A DNA stretch of 49,699 nucleotides from positions 1 through 49,699 of the forward strand of contig CANLSH010000027.1 of the NCBI GenBank assembly GCA_947493705.1, written 5' to 3'. This document shows positions 34,246 through 42,621 of the stretch, one piece after another. This DNA is from an uncultured Arachnia sp. Its GTDB lineage: Bacteria; Actinomycetota; Actinomycetes; Propionibacteriales; Propionibacteriaceae. The notes under the pieces are model-generated. The model worked only from the letters and a program-made list of their open reading frames with translations. It was not told where the DNA came from and searched no databases. Both the position numbers and the translations under genes were made by a program. Position 1 is the first letter of the stretch. Every line of letters starts with the position of its first letter.

Positions 34246-35610
34246 TCAGGCGGCGTCGTTGCTGTGTGGATCCTGGGGTGGAGGATCCGCATTGGATGTA
34301 GCGTCAGCCGCTGCTGCCCTGTTGGGTCGGTCTTCGCCGATGGGTTCCGTGGGAGCTGCTGGCCAGGGTGACGACGCCGGTGGTGTCGGTTTCGTATTGG
34401 GCGGGATGTGCAGCCATTGGGTGTCGCACCAGTCCCCGCGCAGGATGTCGGTGTTGACAGGGGTCGGGTTCCGCGGCTCTGGTGGGGGCCACGGCTTGAC
34501 CGGCCCGATCACGTATCCGCGGGCGGAGGTGAAGATCAGCCCATCGGGTATCACCGGAGTGCCGCTGATGGTGAAGGCGCCCTTGTGATGCTCTGAGTGG
34601 TGAAACGGGCACAACGACAACAAATTCTTTGGGTCGGTGCAGCCACCATCGGCCCAGTGCACGATGTGGTGGTTCTCCAGAAACGCCGTCACGGCGCAGC
34701 CGGGGAAGCGGCATCCCCGGTCACGGTCTTCCACCAGACGGCGGGTGCGTTCCGGAACAATGCGCTGCGAGCGGCCCACCGCAACCGGAGAGCCGTCTTT
34801 CTCCCACACCGGCACAACCTGGCCCTCACAGGTGAAACGCTTGAGGAGTTCCTCGGGCAGGGCACCTTTCTTGGCGAGCCAGCCCTTACCGTCCACATCC
34901 AGGTGGATCATGATCTTGTAGTGCTCACGCCGAGCCGGAGTCTCCACCGCCTCCAGGGATCTGGCGGCCATCGCCAAGAATCCATCGGCGAGGGTGGCGT
35001 CCGGATTCCCGGCAGCGAACAGAGCATCCTTGGCCTCACGGATGGCCTGCTCCACCAGGGCACCATCATCACAGGACGCCTCGAACTGCAGGCGGAACCT
35101 GCGTCCATGGGAATGCATGGTGAGTTCCGGGCCGGCTTCTGGCTCCGCAGGCGCATCCGGATCTTTCGGTGTCTCAGCCCCGTCCTGGAAGCAGTACCTG
35201 GACAAGGTACGGCGCAGTTGCGCGACGCTCATCATCTCCGCCAACTCCGCAGCCCCGGCAGAAAACTCTGCCGGGACATGGTGGGCCACCACCACCGCCT
35301 GATCCAGCGAGAGCCGGCCCTGCTCCATCAAGGCCACAGCTTCGGGCAACTCGGCGCTGCGTCGGGCTACCTGCACGAGCTGGTTCGCATGCGCCGGAGA
35401 CAACCAGCCATAGACCTGCAAGAAATGCTGCGGCGACCTGACGCCGCCATCTCCTGCCCACGCATCGTCTTCGAGCAGGGCAACAGTTTCTTCCACCATC
35501 GCGGCATGGACCTGCGCGAGCTGGGAGGAGAGTTCACCAAGGCGTGTCACACCCCGGTCATAGGCCGCCTCACGCGCCCTCACCCTGCCCTCAGCCTGTT
35601 CTTCATCCAT
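34246..35610 (-). CDS. DUF222 / HNH endonuclease-domain protein (13E12 repeat family)
   Basis: 454 residues. The N-terminal DUF222 region has SPAHANQLVQVARRSAELPEA and GRLSLDQAVVVAHHVP. The HNH nuclease is near residues 310-360 (DRDRGCRFPGC, NHHIVHWADGG, NLLSLCPFHHSEHH). These genes are multicopy in Actinobacteria and thought to be mobile, though a transposition mechanism is unproven. TATTAT lies six bases before the ATG at 35610. The tail is Pro/Asn-rich. No inverted repeats bound it. Confidence 0.88.
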   Translation of the reverse strand: MDEEQAEGRVRAREAAYDRGVTRLGELSSQLAQVHAAMVEETVALLEDDAWAGDGGVRSPQHFLQVYGWLSPAHANQLVQVARRSAELPEAVALMEQGRLSLDQAVVVAHHVPAEFSAGAAELAEMMSVAQLRRTLSRYCFQDGAETPKDPDAPAEPEAGPELTMHSHGRRFRLQFEASCDDGALVEQAIREAKDALFAAGNPDATLADGFLAMAARSLEAVETPARREHYKIMIHLDVDGKGWLAKKGALPEELLKRFTCEGQVVPVWEKDGSPVAVGRSQRIVPERTRRLVEDRDRGCRFPGCAVTAFLENHHIVHWADGGCTDPKNLLSLCPFHHSEHHKGAFTISGTPVIPDGLIFTSARGYVIGPVKPWPPPEPRNPTPVNTDILRGDWCDTQWLHIPPNTKPTPPASSPWPAAPTEPIGEDRPNRAAAADATSNADPPPQDPHSNDAA

Positions 35611-35727
35611 GTACCAATAATAATCGAACACCACGGCAGAACCCCAGACCCCGCCCCAACCCGGACAACACCCACAACCACCCGGACAACACCGCGGCCC
35701 GACCTGCCAGCAGCTGCAAACGTGCGC

Positions 35728-36348
35728 TCAGGCGACCATCTCGATGGGGGGAAATTCCAGCCACTTCCAGAAATGCCGGATCACATCCACGGCTGGCCCC
35801 ATCAACAAGAAAATCAACACCGTTCCAGGACCGATGGCTGCCCCCATGAGCCACCCAACGAGAGCACAGGTGAGTTGGAGGATGCTGTAGCTCCAGCGGA
35901 ACGGCAGTGGCGGATCGAAGGACAATGCCATCGCCTCGGCTGGCCCGGCGCCCGTGTTGCTGGCCAGATACGCGGCCACCCCAAAAGCAATCAGCACGAG
36001 CCCCGCGGCAAGCATGACACTGCGGCCCATGACGGATTCAACTTCCGGGAGAAGCTCCAACATGATCGAAATCACGAAGCCCACGTGAAACCACTGGACC
36101 AGCGTTCCGGGACCCGGCTTCCTGCCGCGCAGCCAGGCAACACCCACGAAGATGGCTCCCACCACGGCATTCAGGAGCCAGAAGGGTAATCCGCTCCGGA
36201 TGGTGAACCCGCTCACGAGGCTGGAATAACCGTCGGAGCCCAGCTCGGCCGTCAGAACCATGGCCACGCCGGATCCCAGGACCGTGCACCCGAGAATCAG
36301 CTGCACATATCGCGCCGCCACTGACCTGGAAGTCACTTGGGGCTGCAT
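35728..36348 (-). CDS. YczE/YitT-like membrane protein
   Basis: 206 residues with five or six hydrophobic helices. Typical segments are LGCTVLGSGVAMVLTAELGSDGYSSL and AYLASNTGAGPAEAMAL, with repeated G-x-GP pairs near helix ends. The family is poorly characterised. The ATG at 36348 has a GGCGGGG site and starts just before the first helix. Between it and the HNH gene lies a C-rich, gene-free stretch (35640-35715). Confidence 0.82.
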   Translation of the reverse strand: MQPQVTSRSVAARYVQLILGCTVLGSGVAMVLTAELGSDGYSSLVSGFTIRSGLPFWLLNAVVGAIFVGVAWLRGRKPGPGTLVQWFHVGFVISIMLELLPEVESVMGRSVMLAAGLVLIAFGVAAYLASNTGAGPAEAMALSFDPPLPFRWSYSILQLTCALVGWLMGAAIGPGTVLIFLLMGPAVDVIRHFWKWLEFPPIEMVA

Positions 36349-36594
36349 CACCCCGCCAACGTATCCGACAGTCTCGAACCAGGCGAAGCGACGGGCAGTA
36401 ACGGAAGGATCCAAGACCGGGCGCTCGCACCCCGACCGATACATGTCCGCGGCCGTGATTGTGGCCATAGCCATCACTGACCCCGGCCTCCTGCAACACC
36501 ACCTGAAGCTGACCGACAGGACTGACAAAAGTGCCTATCTGCTTGACGCCTGCCGCTCCGCGTTCGAAGCTATGGAAGAGGCAAGGAGGCCACC

Positions 36595-37224
36595 GTGGGC
36601 AGTTTTGACATCAAGAAGATTCACCCATCGCTGTACGCCCCCAGGGCCCGCGACGATTTTCACATCGTAGAGGTTCCCGAGATGTTGTTTCTGCAGATCG
36701 ACGGCCACGGCGACCCCAATGAGGCGCCCGCCTACGCCGAGGCAGTCCAGGCGCTCTACTCGCTCTCCTACGCCATCCGTGCCACAGCCAAGCACGGGCT
36801 GGGACGCGTCCACACCGTCGGACCGCTCGAAGGGTTGTGGAGCGCTGAGGATCCCCGGGTCTTCGTTGAGAAGAGGAAGTCCGACTGGGACTGGACACTG
36901 CTGATCTGGCAGCCCGATTGGATCACCACCGACATTTTCGACGAAGCCAGGGCGAAGACGATCAAGAAGAAGAAGGCGCCCTCAGGGCTGGACCGCGTCC
37001 GCCTTGCCCTCTACGCCGAGGGCACGAGCGTACAGATCCTGCACATCGGCTCCTACGACGATGAGGCGCCGGTGCTGGCCAGACTCCACGACGAGTACCT
37101 CCCTGAACACGGGCTCACGTTCAGCGGTCGTCACCACGAGATCTACCTGTCAGATCCCCGCCGAACCGAACCCGCAAAGCTACGCACCATTCTGCGCCAA
37201 CCTGTCACACGCGCAACGACGTGA
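36595..37224 (+). CDS. GyrI-like small-molecule-binding domain protein
   Basis: 209 residues. FHIVEVPEMLFLQIDGHGDPN and LYSLSYAIR are typical of stand-alone GyrI-like proteins (COG4832 type), which bind small hydrophobic or drug-like molecules. There is no DNA-binding domain. GTG at 36595 follows CAAGGAGG. It is probably transcribed with the SRPBCC gene 54 bp later, though that gene also has its own -10 box. Confidence 0.85.
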   Translation: MGSFDIKKIHPSLYAPRARDDFHIVEVPEMLFLQIDGHGDPNEAPAYAEAVQALYSLSYAIRATAKHGLGRVHTVGPLEGLWSAEDPRVFVEKRKSDWDWTLLIWQPDWITTDIFDEARAKTIKKKKAPSGLDRVRLALYAEGTSVQILHIGSYDDEAPVLARLHDEYLPEHGLTFSGRHHEIYLSDPRRTEPAKLRTILRQPVTRATT

Positions 37225-37278
37225 GCAGCTTCTCATCCGCAGGAACATCTGGACCGATCCGGTGGCTACGGTGAAGTC

Positions 37279-37743
37279 ATGAACGAGATCTCACCGCTCA
37301 TCGCCACGGTCTCCGTGCCGGCGGCCCCGGATGAGGCCTTCCGCATGTTCACAGAGAACTTCGGACAGTGGTGGCCCCCGGAGTTCAGCTGGTCGCAGCC
37401 GGAACTGCTGGAGATGATCGAGATGGAGTGCTGCCTGGACGGCATGCTGCATGAGATTGGCCCCCACGGATTCAGCATCGACTGGAGCCGGATCATCGCG
37501 TGGGAACCGGGCGCATCCCTGAGCTTCCTGTGGCAGATCGGGGCTGACCGCGTGCCGATTCCCGATCCCGAGCGGGCAAGCATCGTCGACGTCCGCTTCA
37601 CGGAGCAGGATGGCGCAACCACGGTCACGGTCGAACACCACTCGTGGGAGCGGCACGGCTCGGGCGCTGCCGAGTACCGCAACGATTTCGAACAGGCCTG
37701 GCCGATGGCGCTCGAGCGCTACCGCCAGCACTTGGCCGGGTGA
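37279..37743 (+). CDS. SRPBCC (AHSA1-type) domain protein
   Basis: 154 residues, START-like fold seen as ATVSVPAAPDEAFRMFTENFGQWW at the start, RIIAWEPGASLSFLW in the middle and TTVTVEHHSWERHG later, ending WPMALERYRQHLAG. Such proteins bind hydrophobic ligands, often in stress or polyketide contexts; the ligand is unknown. TACGGT lies six bases before the ATG, so it may be leaderless. Confidence 0.85.
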   Translation: MNEISPLIATVSVPAAPDEAFRMFTENFGQWWPPEFSWSQPELLEMIEMECCLDGMLHEIGPHGFSIDWSRIIAWEPGASLSFLWQIGADRVPIPDPERASIVDVRFTEQDGATTVTVEHHSWERHGSGAAEYRNDFEQAWPMALERYRQHLAG

Positions 37744-37853
37744 CCGCAAAGATCGCTCTGCGACGCTACGCCATCTACACGTATCCCTGTGAGGAGTCTT
37801 GGTGAGGAGAACCATGGCCGCGCAAGGGTGAGCCCAGATGGCCAAGTCATAAT

Positions 37854-37875
37854 CCAGATACCGCTCTGGTATTCT
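37854..37875 (+). promoter_or_regulatory. Promoter with overlapping inverted repeat of the mazEF-type operon
   Basis: TATTCT (37870-37875) lies six bases before the antitoxin ATG. Overlapping it are inverted repeats CCAGA-N6-TCTGG (37854-37869) and ATACC-N5-GGTAT (37858-37872). This is the expected layout for autorepression by a ribbon-helix-helix antitoxin. Confidence 0.55.
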
Positions 37876-37881
37876 CTTGGT

Positions 37882-38127
37882 ATGTCTACTCAGATGACCA
37901 TTCGAATCGACGACGACATGGCCGCCTTCATCGACAAGGCAGCGAAGGACGGCGAGGGCAGCCGCGCGGACGTGATCAATCGCGCGATCAGGCGGGAAGT
38001 CCGGCGACGGGCCGCACAGCAGGACGCTCAGATCTATGCCGCCAGCACGGATCCGGAGCTCGAGAGCGATGAATACGAGGCGTGGGCCACACGCAACGCC
38101 AGCGCGATGCTCTCTGACCTCGACTGA
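37882..38127 (+). CDS. Ribbon-helix-helix antitoxin
   Basis: 81 residues. The N-terminal ribbon-helix-helix fold (MTIRIDDDMAAFIDKAAK...SRADVINRAIRREV) binds DNA. The acidic C-terminal part (ELESDEYEAWATR) would wrap the toxin. ATG 37882 is preferred to upstream starts because of the promoter just before it. It overlaps the toxin gene by one base (TGATG). Confidence 0.88.
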   Translation: MSTQMTIRIDDDMAAFIDKAAKDGEGSRADVINRAIRREVRRRAAQQDAQIYAASTDPELESDEYEAWATRNASAMLSDLD

Positions 38128-38429
38128 TGCACCCCATCTGGTTGGCCCAGCTCGACAAATTGCGTCCTGTGGTGGTGCTCACCCGCGAAGAGGTGCGGGA
38201 CGTGCGCCGCTTGGTCACGGTGGCACCCATCTCCAGTACGGTGCGGGGTCTGCGCAGCGAGGTGATCGTCGGGCAGCGCAACGGCCTCGATCACGAGTCA
38301 GCGGCCAACCTCGACTCCATCACCACCGTCCCACGCGAGGTACTGGTGCGGCCCGTCGGAGCGCTGCTGGATGATCAGGAACGTGACCTGACCCGCGCGT
38401 TCCACGAGGCCTTTAATCTGGAGGATTGA
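38127..38429 (+). CDS. MazF/PemK-type toxin
   Basis: A 100-residue predicted mRNA interferase: RPVVVLTREEV, VTVAPISSTVRG, EVIVGQRNGLDHESAANLDSITTV and a C-terminal acidic helix. It is the second gene of a two-gene toxin-antitoxin operon. Cleavage specificity cannot be read from sequence. Confidence 0.88.
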   Translation: MHPIWLAQLDKLRPVVVLTREEVRDVRRLVTVAPISSTVRGLRSEVIVGQRNGLDHESAANLDSITTVPREVLVRPVGALLDDQERDLTRAFHEAFNLED

Positions 38430-38447
38430 GCAGCGACGCGGTGGCCA

Positions 38448-39665
38448 CTATCCCGACCGCTGATTGGCGTGCACCGGCGTGTCGCGACGGCGTGCCGCAG
38501 GCGAGGCCAAGCCTGCGATGGCGATGAACACCAACACCACCAGCAATGCCTGCAGCAACCCCACCTGTTCCCCCAGGAATCCGATGAGGGGCGGCCCTCC
38601 CAGGAATGCGATGTAACCGATGGTGGCGACGGCGCTGACGCGGGCGGCGGCATGCTTGAGGTCATCAGCGGCCGCTGACATTCCGACGGGAAACCCCAGC
38701 GCTGAGCCGAGGCCCCAGGCCACAATCCCCACGGTGACCAACACTGGGTGCGTGAGGAAAATCACCATGGCCAGCCCCACCGCTGCCAGCACTGCGCTGG
38801 CACGCAGCACAGGAACCCGGCCGAAGCGGTCCAGGAACCGGATACCCAGTACCCTTCCCAGAGTCATGGCGGTGAGGAAGATCCCCAAGGAGATGGCGCC
38901 CTGGGCGTTGGTCTGGTCGTGTCCGTCCACCATGGCGAGCGCCAGCCAGTCGTTGGCACTTCCTTCGGCCAGAGCCATCCCCAGGATGATCAGTCCAATG
39001 AACCAGGTCACCGGCTGCTTCCAGACCGTCCGGCGGGTCATGCTGGATCCGGAGTCGGCTCCGCTTCTGGCTGGCTCCAGTTCCGTCTGGACAAACCGAT
39101 TCGTCCACAGCACTCCCACCAGAAATACAACGGACAGAGTTCCGATGTGCAGGAGCACGGGCACCCCGAGCAATTCAGCGAGCGCCCCCAATCCCGCTCC
39201 CGCCATGGCGCCGACGCTGAAGAGTGCATGGAACAGCGGCATGATGTTGCGATGCAGTCGCTGTTCGTTGGCAGCAGCCGACACATTCATCGCGACGTCG
39301 GTCAGCCCCATCCCAATGCCGAACACAACCAGGCCCGCAAACAGTACGACGTAGGAGACGAGCGTTGCACCGATACCTGCCACGAGCACACCCGCGGTTA
39401 GTGTCGTGATGGACCAGCGCAACGTTCCCTTCGAGCCCAGTTTGCTCATCACGTTGCCGGAACCGAGCATGCCGCCGATGGAGCCCACCGCCATGGCTGC
39501 GGCCAGGATGCCCATCTGGGCGGTGGTTGCGTCCAGCACGTCGCGGATGTGTGGGACGCGCGACATGTACGACGCGAGCGCCAGGCCACAGGAGAAGAAC
39601 ACGAGGAACACCGCGTTCCGCCAAGCATGAAGCCCGCTGGTTTCGGGGTTCGTCGCTGTGTTCAC
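38448..39665 (-). CDS. MFS transporter
   Basis: 405 residues, about twelve membrane helices, FucP/YbjJ-like group: NAVFLVFFSCGLALASYMSRVPHIRD at the start, GTLRWSITTL, MGLTDVAMNVSAAANEQ and RFGRVPVLR. The substrate is unknown. GTG 39665 follows TAGGAT by seven bases. It is convergent with the mazF-type gene, 18 bp apart. Confidence 0.88.
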   Translation of the reverse strand: MNTATNPETSGLHAWRNAVFLVFFSCGLALASYMSRVPHIRDVLDATTAQMGILAAAMAVGSIGGMLGSGNVMSKLGSKGTLRWSITTLTAGVLVAGIGATLVSYVVLFAGLVVFGIGMGLTDVAMNVSAAANEQRLHRNIMPLFHALFSVGAMAGAGLGALAELLGVPVLLHIGTLSVVFLVGVLWTNRFVQTELEPARSGADSGSSMTRRTVWKQPVTWFIGLIILGMALAEGSANDWLALAMVDGHDQTNAQGAISLGIFLTAMTLGRVLGIRFLDRFGRVPVLRASAVLAAVGLAMVIFLTHPVLVTVGIVAWGLGSALGFPVGMSAAADDLKHAAARVSAVATIGYIAFLGGPPLIGFLGEQVGLLQALLVVLVFIAIAGLASPAARRRDTPVHANQRSG

Positions 39666-39828
39666 ATCAGCGATCCTACGAGCGCCCTCTCACTTCCGAC
39701 TAAACCTTGACGCGCCGTGGTGCCCGGCGATCTCTGGCGTCCGCGCCCACGCGATCGATGATCGGTATCGCGACGGCGCGGCGGGCTCCTGCTTCCAGAC
39801 GGCTCGCACAGTCACCGAGCGAGCGGGT

Positions 39829-40350
39829 TCACGAGGCGGACGTCTCAGGCTCCGGGTTCTCTGTCCCAGGTTCACCTACGGCAACTTCTTGCGATGTCTC
39901 GCCGTCGTGCTCCTGTATCGGATCGGCGGAGACGGTGGCGCTCGACTTTCGCGCTGCACCGTCAAGTTCTTCTGCTGGAGCAGCGTCCACCGGAGGTGCC
40001 TCAGCCGGGACGGATTCGGCTTCCTCAGCTGGGGTGGGTGCGGGAGTGGGTGCGGTCTCGGTTGCCGGTTCCGGCTCAGGTGGCTCTGACAACTCCGGCT
40101 CCGACGAAGGACCGGCATCGGTTGGTTCCTGCTCATCCAGCTCGTCGGCCCCAACCTCCGACGTAGCGTCATCGGGGCTGGAAGGTTCTGGGTCCGTCGT
40201 CGTTACTATCTCCACGGGCATGTTCCAGTACTGGAGCACACCACCGTCAACCTGCAGCGCGCTCGCCGACCCCACCCCGATGAATGCGATGACTCCCACG
40301 GCGACGGAGAGCACCAGCCCCAGGCCCACGGAACTAATTCGGGTCAGCAT
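39829..40350 (-). CDS. Exported acidic protein, partner B of the SipW-like peptidase
   Basis: 173 residues. The signal peptide (VGLGLVLSVAVGVIAFIGVG) runs into SASALQVDGGVLQYW, followed by a long Pro/Glu/Ala/Ser-rich acidic tail without clear fold. The VDGG-x-x-Q motif just past the likely cleavage point is also present in the exported protein at 40906. Its start overlaps the signal peptidase gene by 17 bp. It may be a surface or fibre-associated protein, but no function is assigned. Confidence 0.75.
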   Translation of the reverse strand: MLTRISSVGLGLVLSVAVGVIAFIGVGSASALQVDGGVLQYWNMPVEIVTTTDPEPSSPDDATSEVGADELDEQEPTDAGPSSEPELSEPPEPEPATETAPTPAPTPAEEAESVPAEAPPVDAAPAEELDGAARKSSATVSADPIQEHDGETSQEVAVGEPGTENPEPETSAS

Positions 40351-40900
40351 TTTTCTTCTTTCTCCCCTTGGCGTTGGGCTCGCGCATAAGCAACCAGACA
40401 GTCACAGCTCCGCCGGCCAGTGCAGCGATGAGTGGAGGTTGCAGCACAGTAGTCAAGACCTGTCCGGCGCGTGGCACATGGAACCAGAGGGAACCTCGGA
40501 CAGTTTCGTTGGTGGGACGCCATTCATCCGCTTGGCTTCGGTTGTCCCCCTGGGGAATGAACAGCTGACCCTCAGTGTCCACGATCCGATGGATGACCAG
40601 AGATCCCGCCCCCGGCTCACCGTCCGGAACGGGAAAGGTGACAACATCGCCGATCTCGTATGTGTCCTGCGTCCGTAGGACGACCAGATCACCGCTGTGA
40701 AGGATCGGCTCCATGCTGTCGCCGGAGACGACGATGAAGGTGGCTGGCCCGCCGAGCTGGGTTGGCCTGAGCGTCACCGCCCAACCCACCAGCAGGAGAA
40801 GGATGACGATCCAGCCGACGAGGAGACGGACGAATCGGCGCCGATCCGTCCGCCCCTCGCCGGTACGTGGCGGCCGTGCTTCAGCTGTCACGGCCGCCAT
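40334..40900 (-). CDS. SipW-like (ER-type) signal peptidase I
   Basis: 188 residues. N-terminal helix (30-43), catalytic Ser62 in VVSGDSMEP, His104 in LVIHRIV in place of the lysine of ordinary bacterial signal peptidases, and Asp119 in PQGDNRS. This Ser-His-Asp set is the ER/archaeal/SipW type. A second membrane helix follows near 155-172 and the tail is basic (KGRKKKN). It lies between two exported proteins, which are the likely substrates, as SipW is for TasA in Bacillus. Confidence 0.9.
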   Translation of the reverse strand: MAAVTAEARPPRTGEGRTDRRRFVRLLVGWIVILLLLVGWAVTLRPTQLGGPATFIVVSGDSMEPILHSGDLVVLRTQDTYEIGDVVTFPVPDGEPGAGSLVIHRIVDTEGQLFIPQGDNRSQADEWRPTNETVRGSLWFHVPRAGQVLTTVLQPPLIAALAGGAVTVWLLMREPNAKGRKKKNADPN

Positions 40901-40905
40901 GGTGA

Positions 40906-41271
40906 TCAGCCCTCAATCGTAACTTGGACAGATTCGAGGCTCTCCGGTGTGGGGTATGGGGCGGGGAAGCTGATCCGCGCCACGTCACCGGTGATTTCAG
41001 TTGAGATCGCGTCGCCGGACATCTCGTTCGTCTTCACGAAAATGTCTGCACCCACGCACGCCGCGTCGATGCCCGTGATGCGAACGCCACGGACGGTCTG
41101 GTCGGTGCTCTCGTAGCCCCAGTTGACCTTCACGCCGTCTGTATCACAGTAAAGACTGTTGTCCTGACCCGCCTGGATCGTTCCTCCGTCAACGGCCAGT
41201 ACAGAGGCCGAGGCGAAAGCCAAGGTGGCAACGACGCTACCGCCCACAAGAGCGGTGATAACCTTCTTCAT
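40906..41271 (-). CDS. Exported small protein, partner A of the SipW-like peptidase
   Basis: 121 residues. The signal peptide MKKVITALVGGSVVATLAFA leads into SASVLAVDGGTIQAG. The mature part has two cysteines (SLYCDTDG, DAACVGA) and a beta-rich pattern with repeated short strands (VKVNWGYES, RGVRITGID). It resembles the actinobacterial exported proteins with alternate-type signal peptides. A GGGGAG site precedes the ATG. It is the first gene of the three-gene operon and five bases from the peptidase gene. Confidence 0.82.
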   Translation of the reverse strand: MKKVITALVGGSVVATLAFASASVLAVDGGTIQAGQDNSLYCDTDGVKVNWGYESTDQTVRGVRITGIDAACVGADIFVKTNEMSGDAISTEITGDVARISFPAPYPTPESLESVQVTIEG

Positions 41272-41309
41272 GTATATTCTCCCCTTCGAGAAATTGACCA
41301 GAAGGGGCC

Positions 41310-41352
41310 TGTCCCCAACCAGCGCCTACATACTAATCACCCTATGGGGACA
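41310..41352 (-). promoter_or_regulatory. Promoter region of the signal-peptidase operon with 7-bp inverted repeat
   Basis: TGTCCCC (41310-41316) and GGGGACA (41346-41352) flank an AT-rich core that contains minus-strand TAGTAT, a plausible -10 box about 50 bp before the start codon. The dyad could be a regulator site. Confidence 0.4.
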
Positions 41353-41531
41353 TGGATAAATCGAGGGTTAGTTAAGGTTCTGCGCTTGATTGACTTGCGG
41401 TGATCACTCATCTCCAAAAGTGCCCCAAGGGCGTCTGGCCCGCGTGGACCGAAAATTGTTTCATCAAAGGCGGCGGAACCCTGTCCGCGCTGCACCCGAA
41501 GCGGATCGCGCAAGCGGCCTGGGGAATTCCC

Positions 41532-42044
41532 TCATCTCCCGCGCGGGCGAACCGAGCGGTTATCAGGTCTGTACTCATCCGGAAGCAGATGGCCGCGAAG
41601 TCGGAATTGGATGAAACTGTAGATGATCAAGCCCAGCGCGAAAGCCCCCGACACCATGATCGTCACGCCGGTGGCCCAGCCGCCGAAGAGCCACCAACCA
41701 TCGTCGATCGGCCACCATCCCGGAACCGCGAAGTCCAGGCCCCAGAGAATGCCGACGCTCATCATCATGAAGCTGCCCATGACGCTCATGATGATCCTCG
41801 GCCATGTGTCCACGCTGTGAAAGGCCAGTTGGAAGGCTCTCGCTTTGATGGGATGCATGAGCCGATCAGCCCAATCGAAGCTTGTGGAAAGCAGCGCCAA
41901 GCCAGCGAATGTGGTCAGCAGTCCCGGACCTGGGAGGAAAATCGCCAGCACTCCCAGGACCAGAAGTATCGACCCAACGATCTCCGCCGCCCGCCGCTTC
42001 CACCACGCAGCAGAGAAGGGGGGATTCCGGGGGCCTTTCCCCAT
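41532..42044 (-). CDS. PGPGW-type transmembrane protein (TIGR02611-like)
   Basis: 170 residues. The signature VLAIFLPGPGLLTTFAGLALLSTSFDWA lies in the first helical pair (key residues LPGPG). Two further helices follow (MGSFMMMSVGILWGLDF and ATGVTIMVSGAFALGLIIYSF), then a basic tail. Function is unknown. The ATG at 42044 has a GAGGAGGCTGAGG site. A longer upstream frame exists but is not conserved-looking. Confidence 0.85.
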   Translation of the reverse strand: MGKGPRNPPFSAAWWKRRAAEIVGSILLVLGVLAIFLPGPGLLTTFAGLALLSTSFDWADRLMHPIKARAFQLAFHSVDTWPRIIMSVMGSFMMMSVGILWGLDFAVPGWWPIDDGWWLFGGWATGVTIMVSGAFALGLIIYSFIQFRLRGHLLPDEYRPDNRSVRPRGR

Positions 42045-42266
42045 CCTCAGCCTCCTCGTCGTGTTGTCTTTACGGGCGCGAGCGTGACGCTTCGTCCAAT
42101 GTTGCCACGCTCGGGCAACAAGCCCCACCCAAGCTTGTCCGGGGCTCAACTCCTCTCGGAAGCCCACGGTGCAGAACGTGAGGGTGTGTGCAGGCCTGCA
42201 CTTCCCCGGGGACGAGAAGATGGCCTGCGGCGGCACTCGGTGACCCAAGAGGGCCAATCCGTCTAG

Positions 42267-42300
42267 AGTGACCTATACAGCACCGCATGTGTAGATCACT
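42267..42300. promoter_or_regulatory. 34-bp dyad before an ATPase relic
   Basis: AGTGACCTATACA and TGTGTAGATCACT face each other with 11 of 13 positions paired and an 8-bp spacer. The shape suits a GntR-type or similar dimeric repressor. It lies 19 bp before the relic at 42319 and seems to be its surviving control region. Confidence 0.55.
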
Positions 42301-42318
42301 TTAGGTGGTAGGTGTCTG

Positions 42319-42480
42319 ATGAAACACAGGCCGTACTCGCCCGGCGCCGGGCACGTCCCGCCAGTTCTCGCTGGTAGGGACGGGCTCCTGCGTGGCTGGC
42401 AACTGGTACTCAACGACGTCGCGGCGGGCAGCCGCGTCCGAGCCCAGGACATGATCTTGGTGGGTCCGAGGGGACGGCCG
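42319..42480 (+). pseudogene. Truncated AAA ATPase (N-terminal relic)
   Basis: The frame begins MKHRPYSPGAGHVPPVLAGRD and reaches AQDMILVGPRG. This matches the start of actinobacterial AAA ATPases, where PGxGxxPPxLAGR is followed by a strand and the Walker A loop GPRGVGKT. Here the frame breaks at GPRG: Walker A and everything after are lost, and the rest is a basic nonsense tail. The remaining 140 bp before lysR show no further domain. Confidence 0.55.
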
Positions 42481-42621
42481 CGCCACGACTGCCGCAATGG
42501 CCGCCACGCTCAGAAGGACCGAGCAGCCATGAGAAACGGCTCACCACGCAGGCGCCATCATGTAACACCCGGAACGTGAAGTCCTTGGAACGCTGCGGCA
42601 TCCGAGACAGAGAGGCCCGAA

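Noticed and set aside
34086..34292. Separate 68-residue gene on the minus strand
   Set aside because: It overlaps the HNH gene end, has no ribosome site or -10 box, and its composition looks like a frame shadow.
34246..35610. Intact composite transposon around the HNH gene
   Set aside because: No flanking inverted or direct repeats were found; mobility rests only on family reputation.
41400..42266. Long plus-strand open frame over the PGPGW gene
   Set aside because: It is the antisense shadow of the conserved membrane protein on the minus strand, with histidine/arginine-rich content typical of such shadows.
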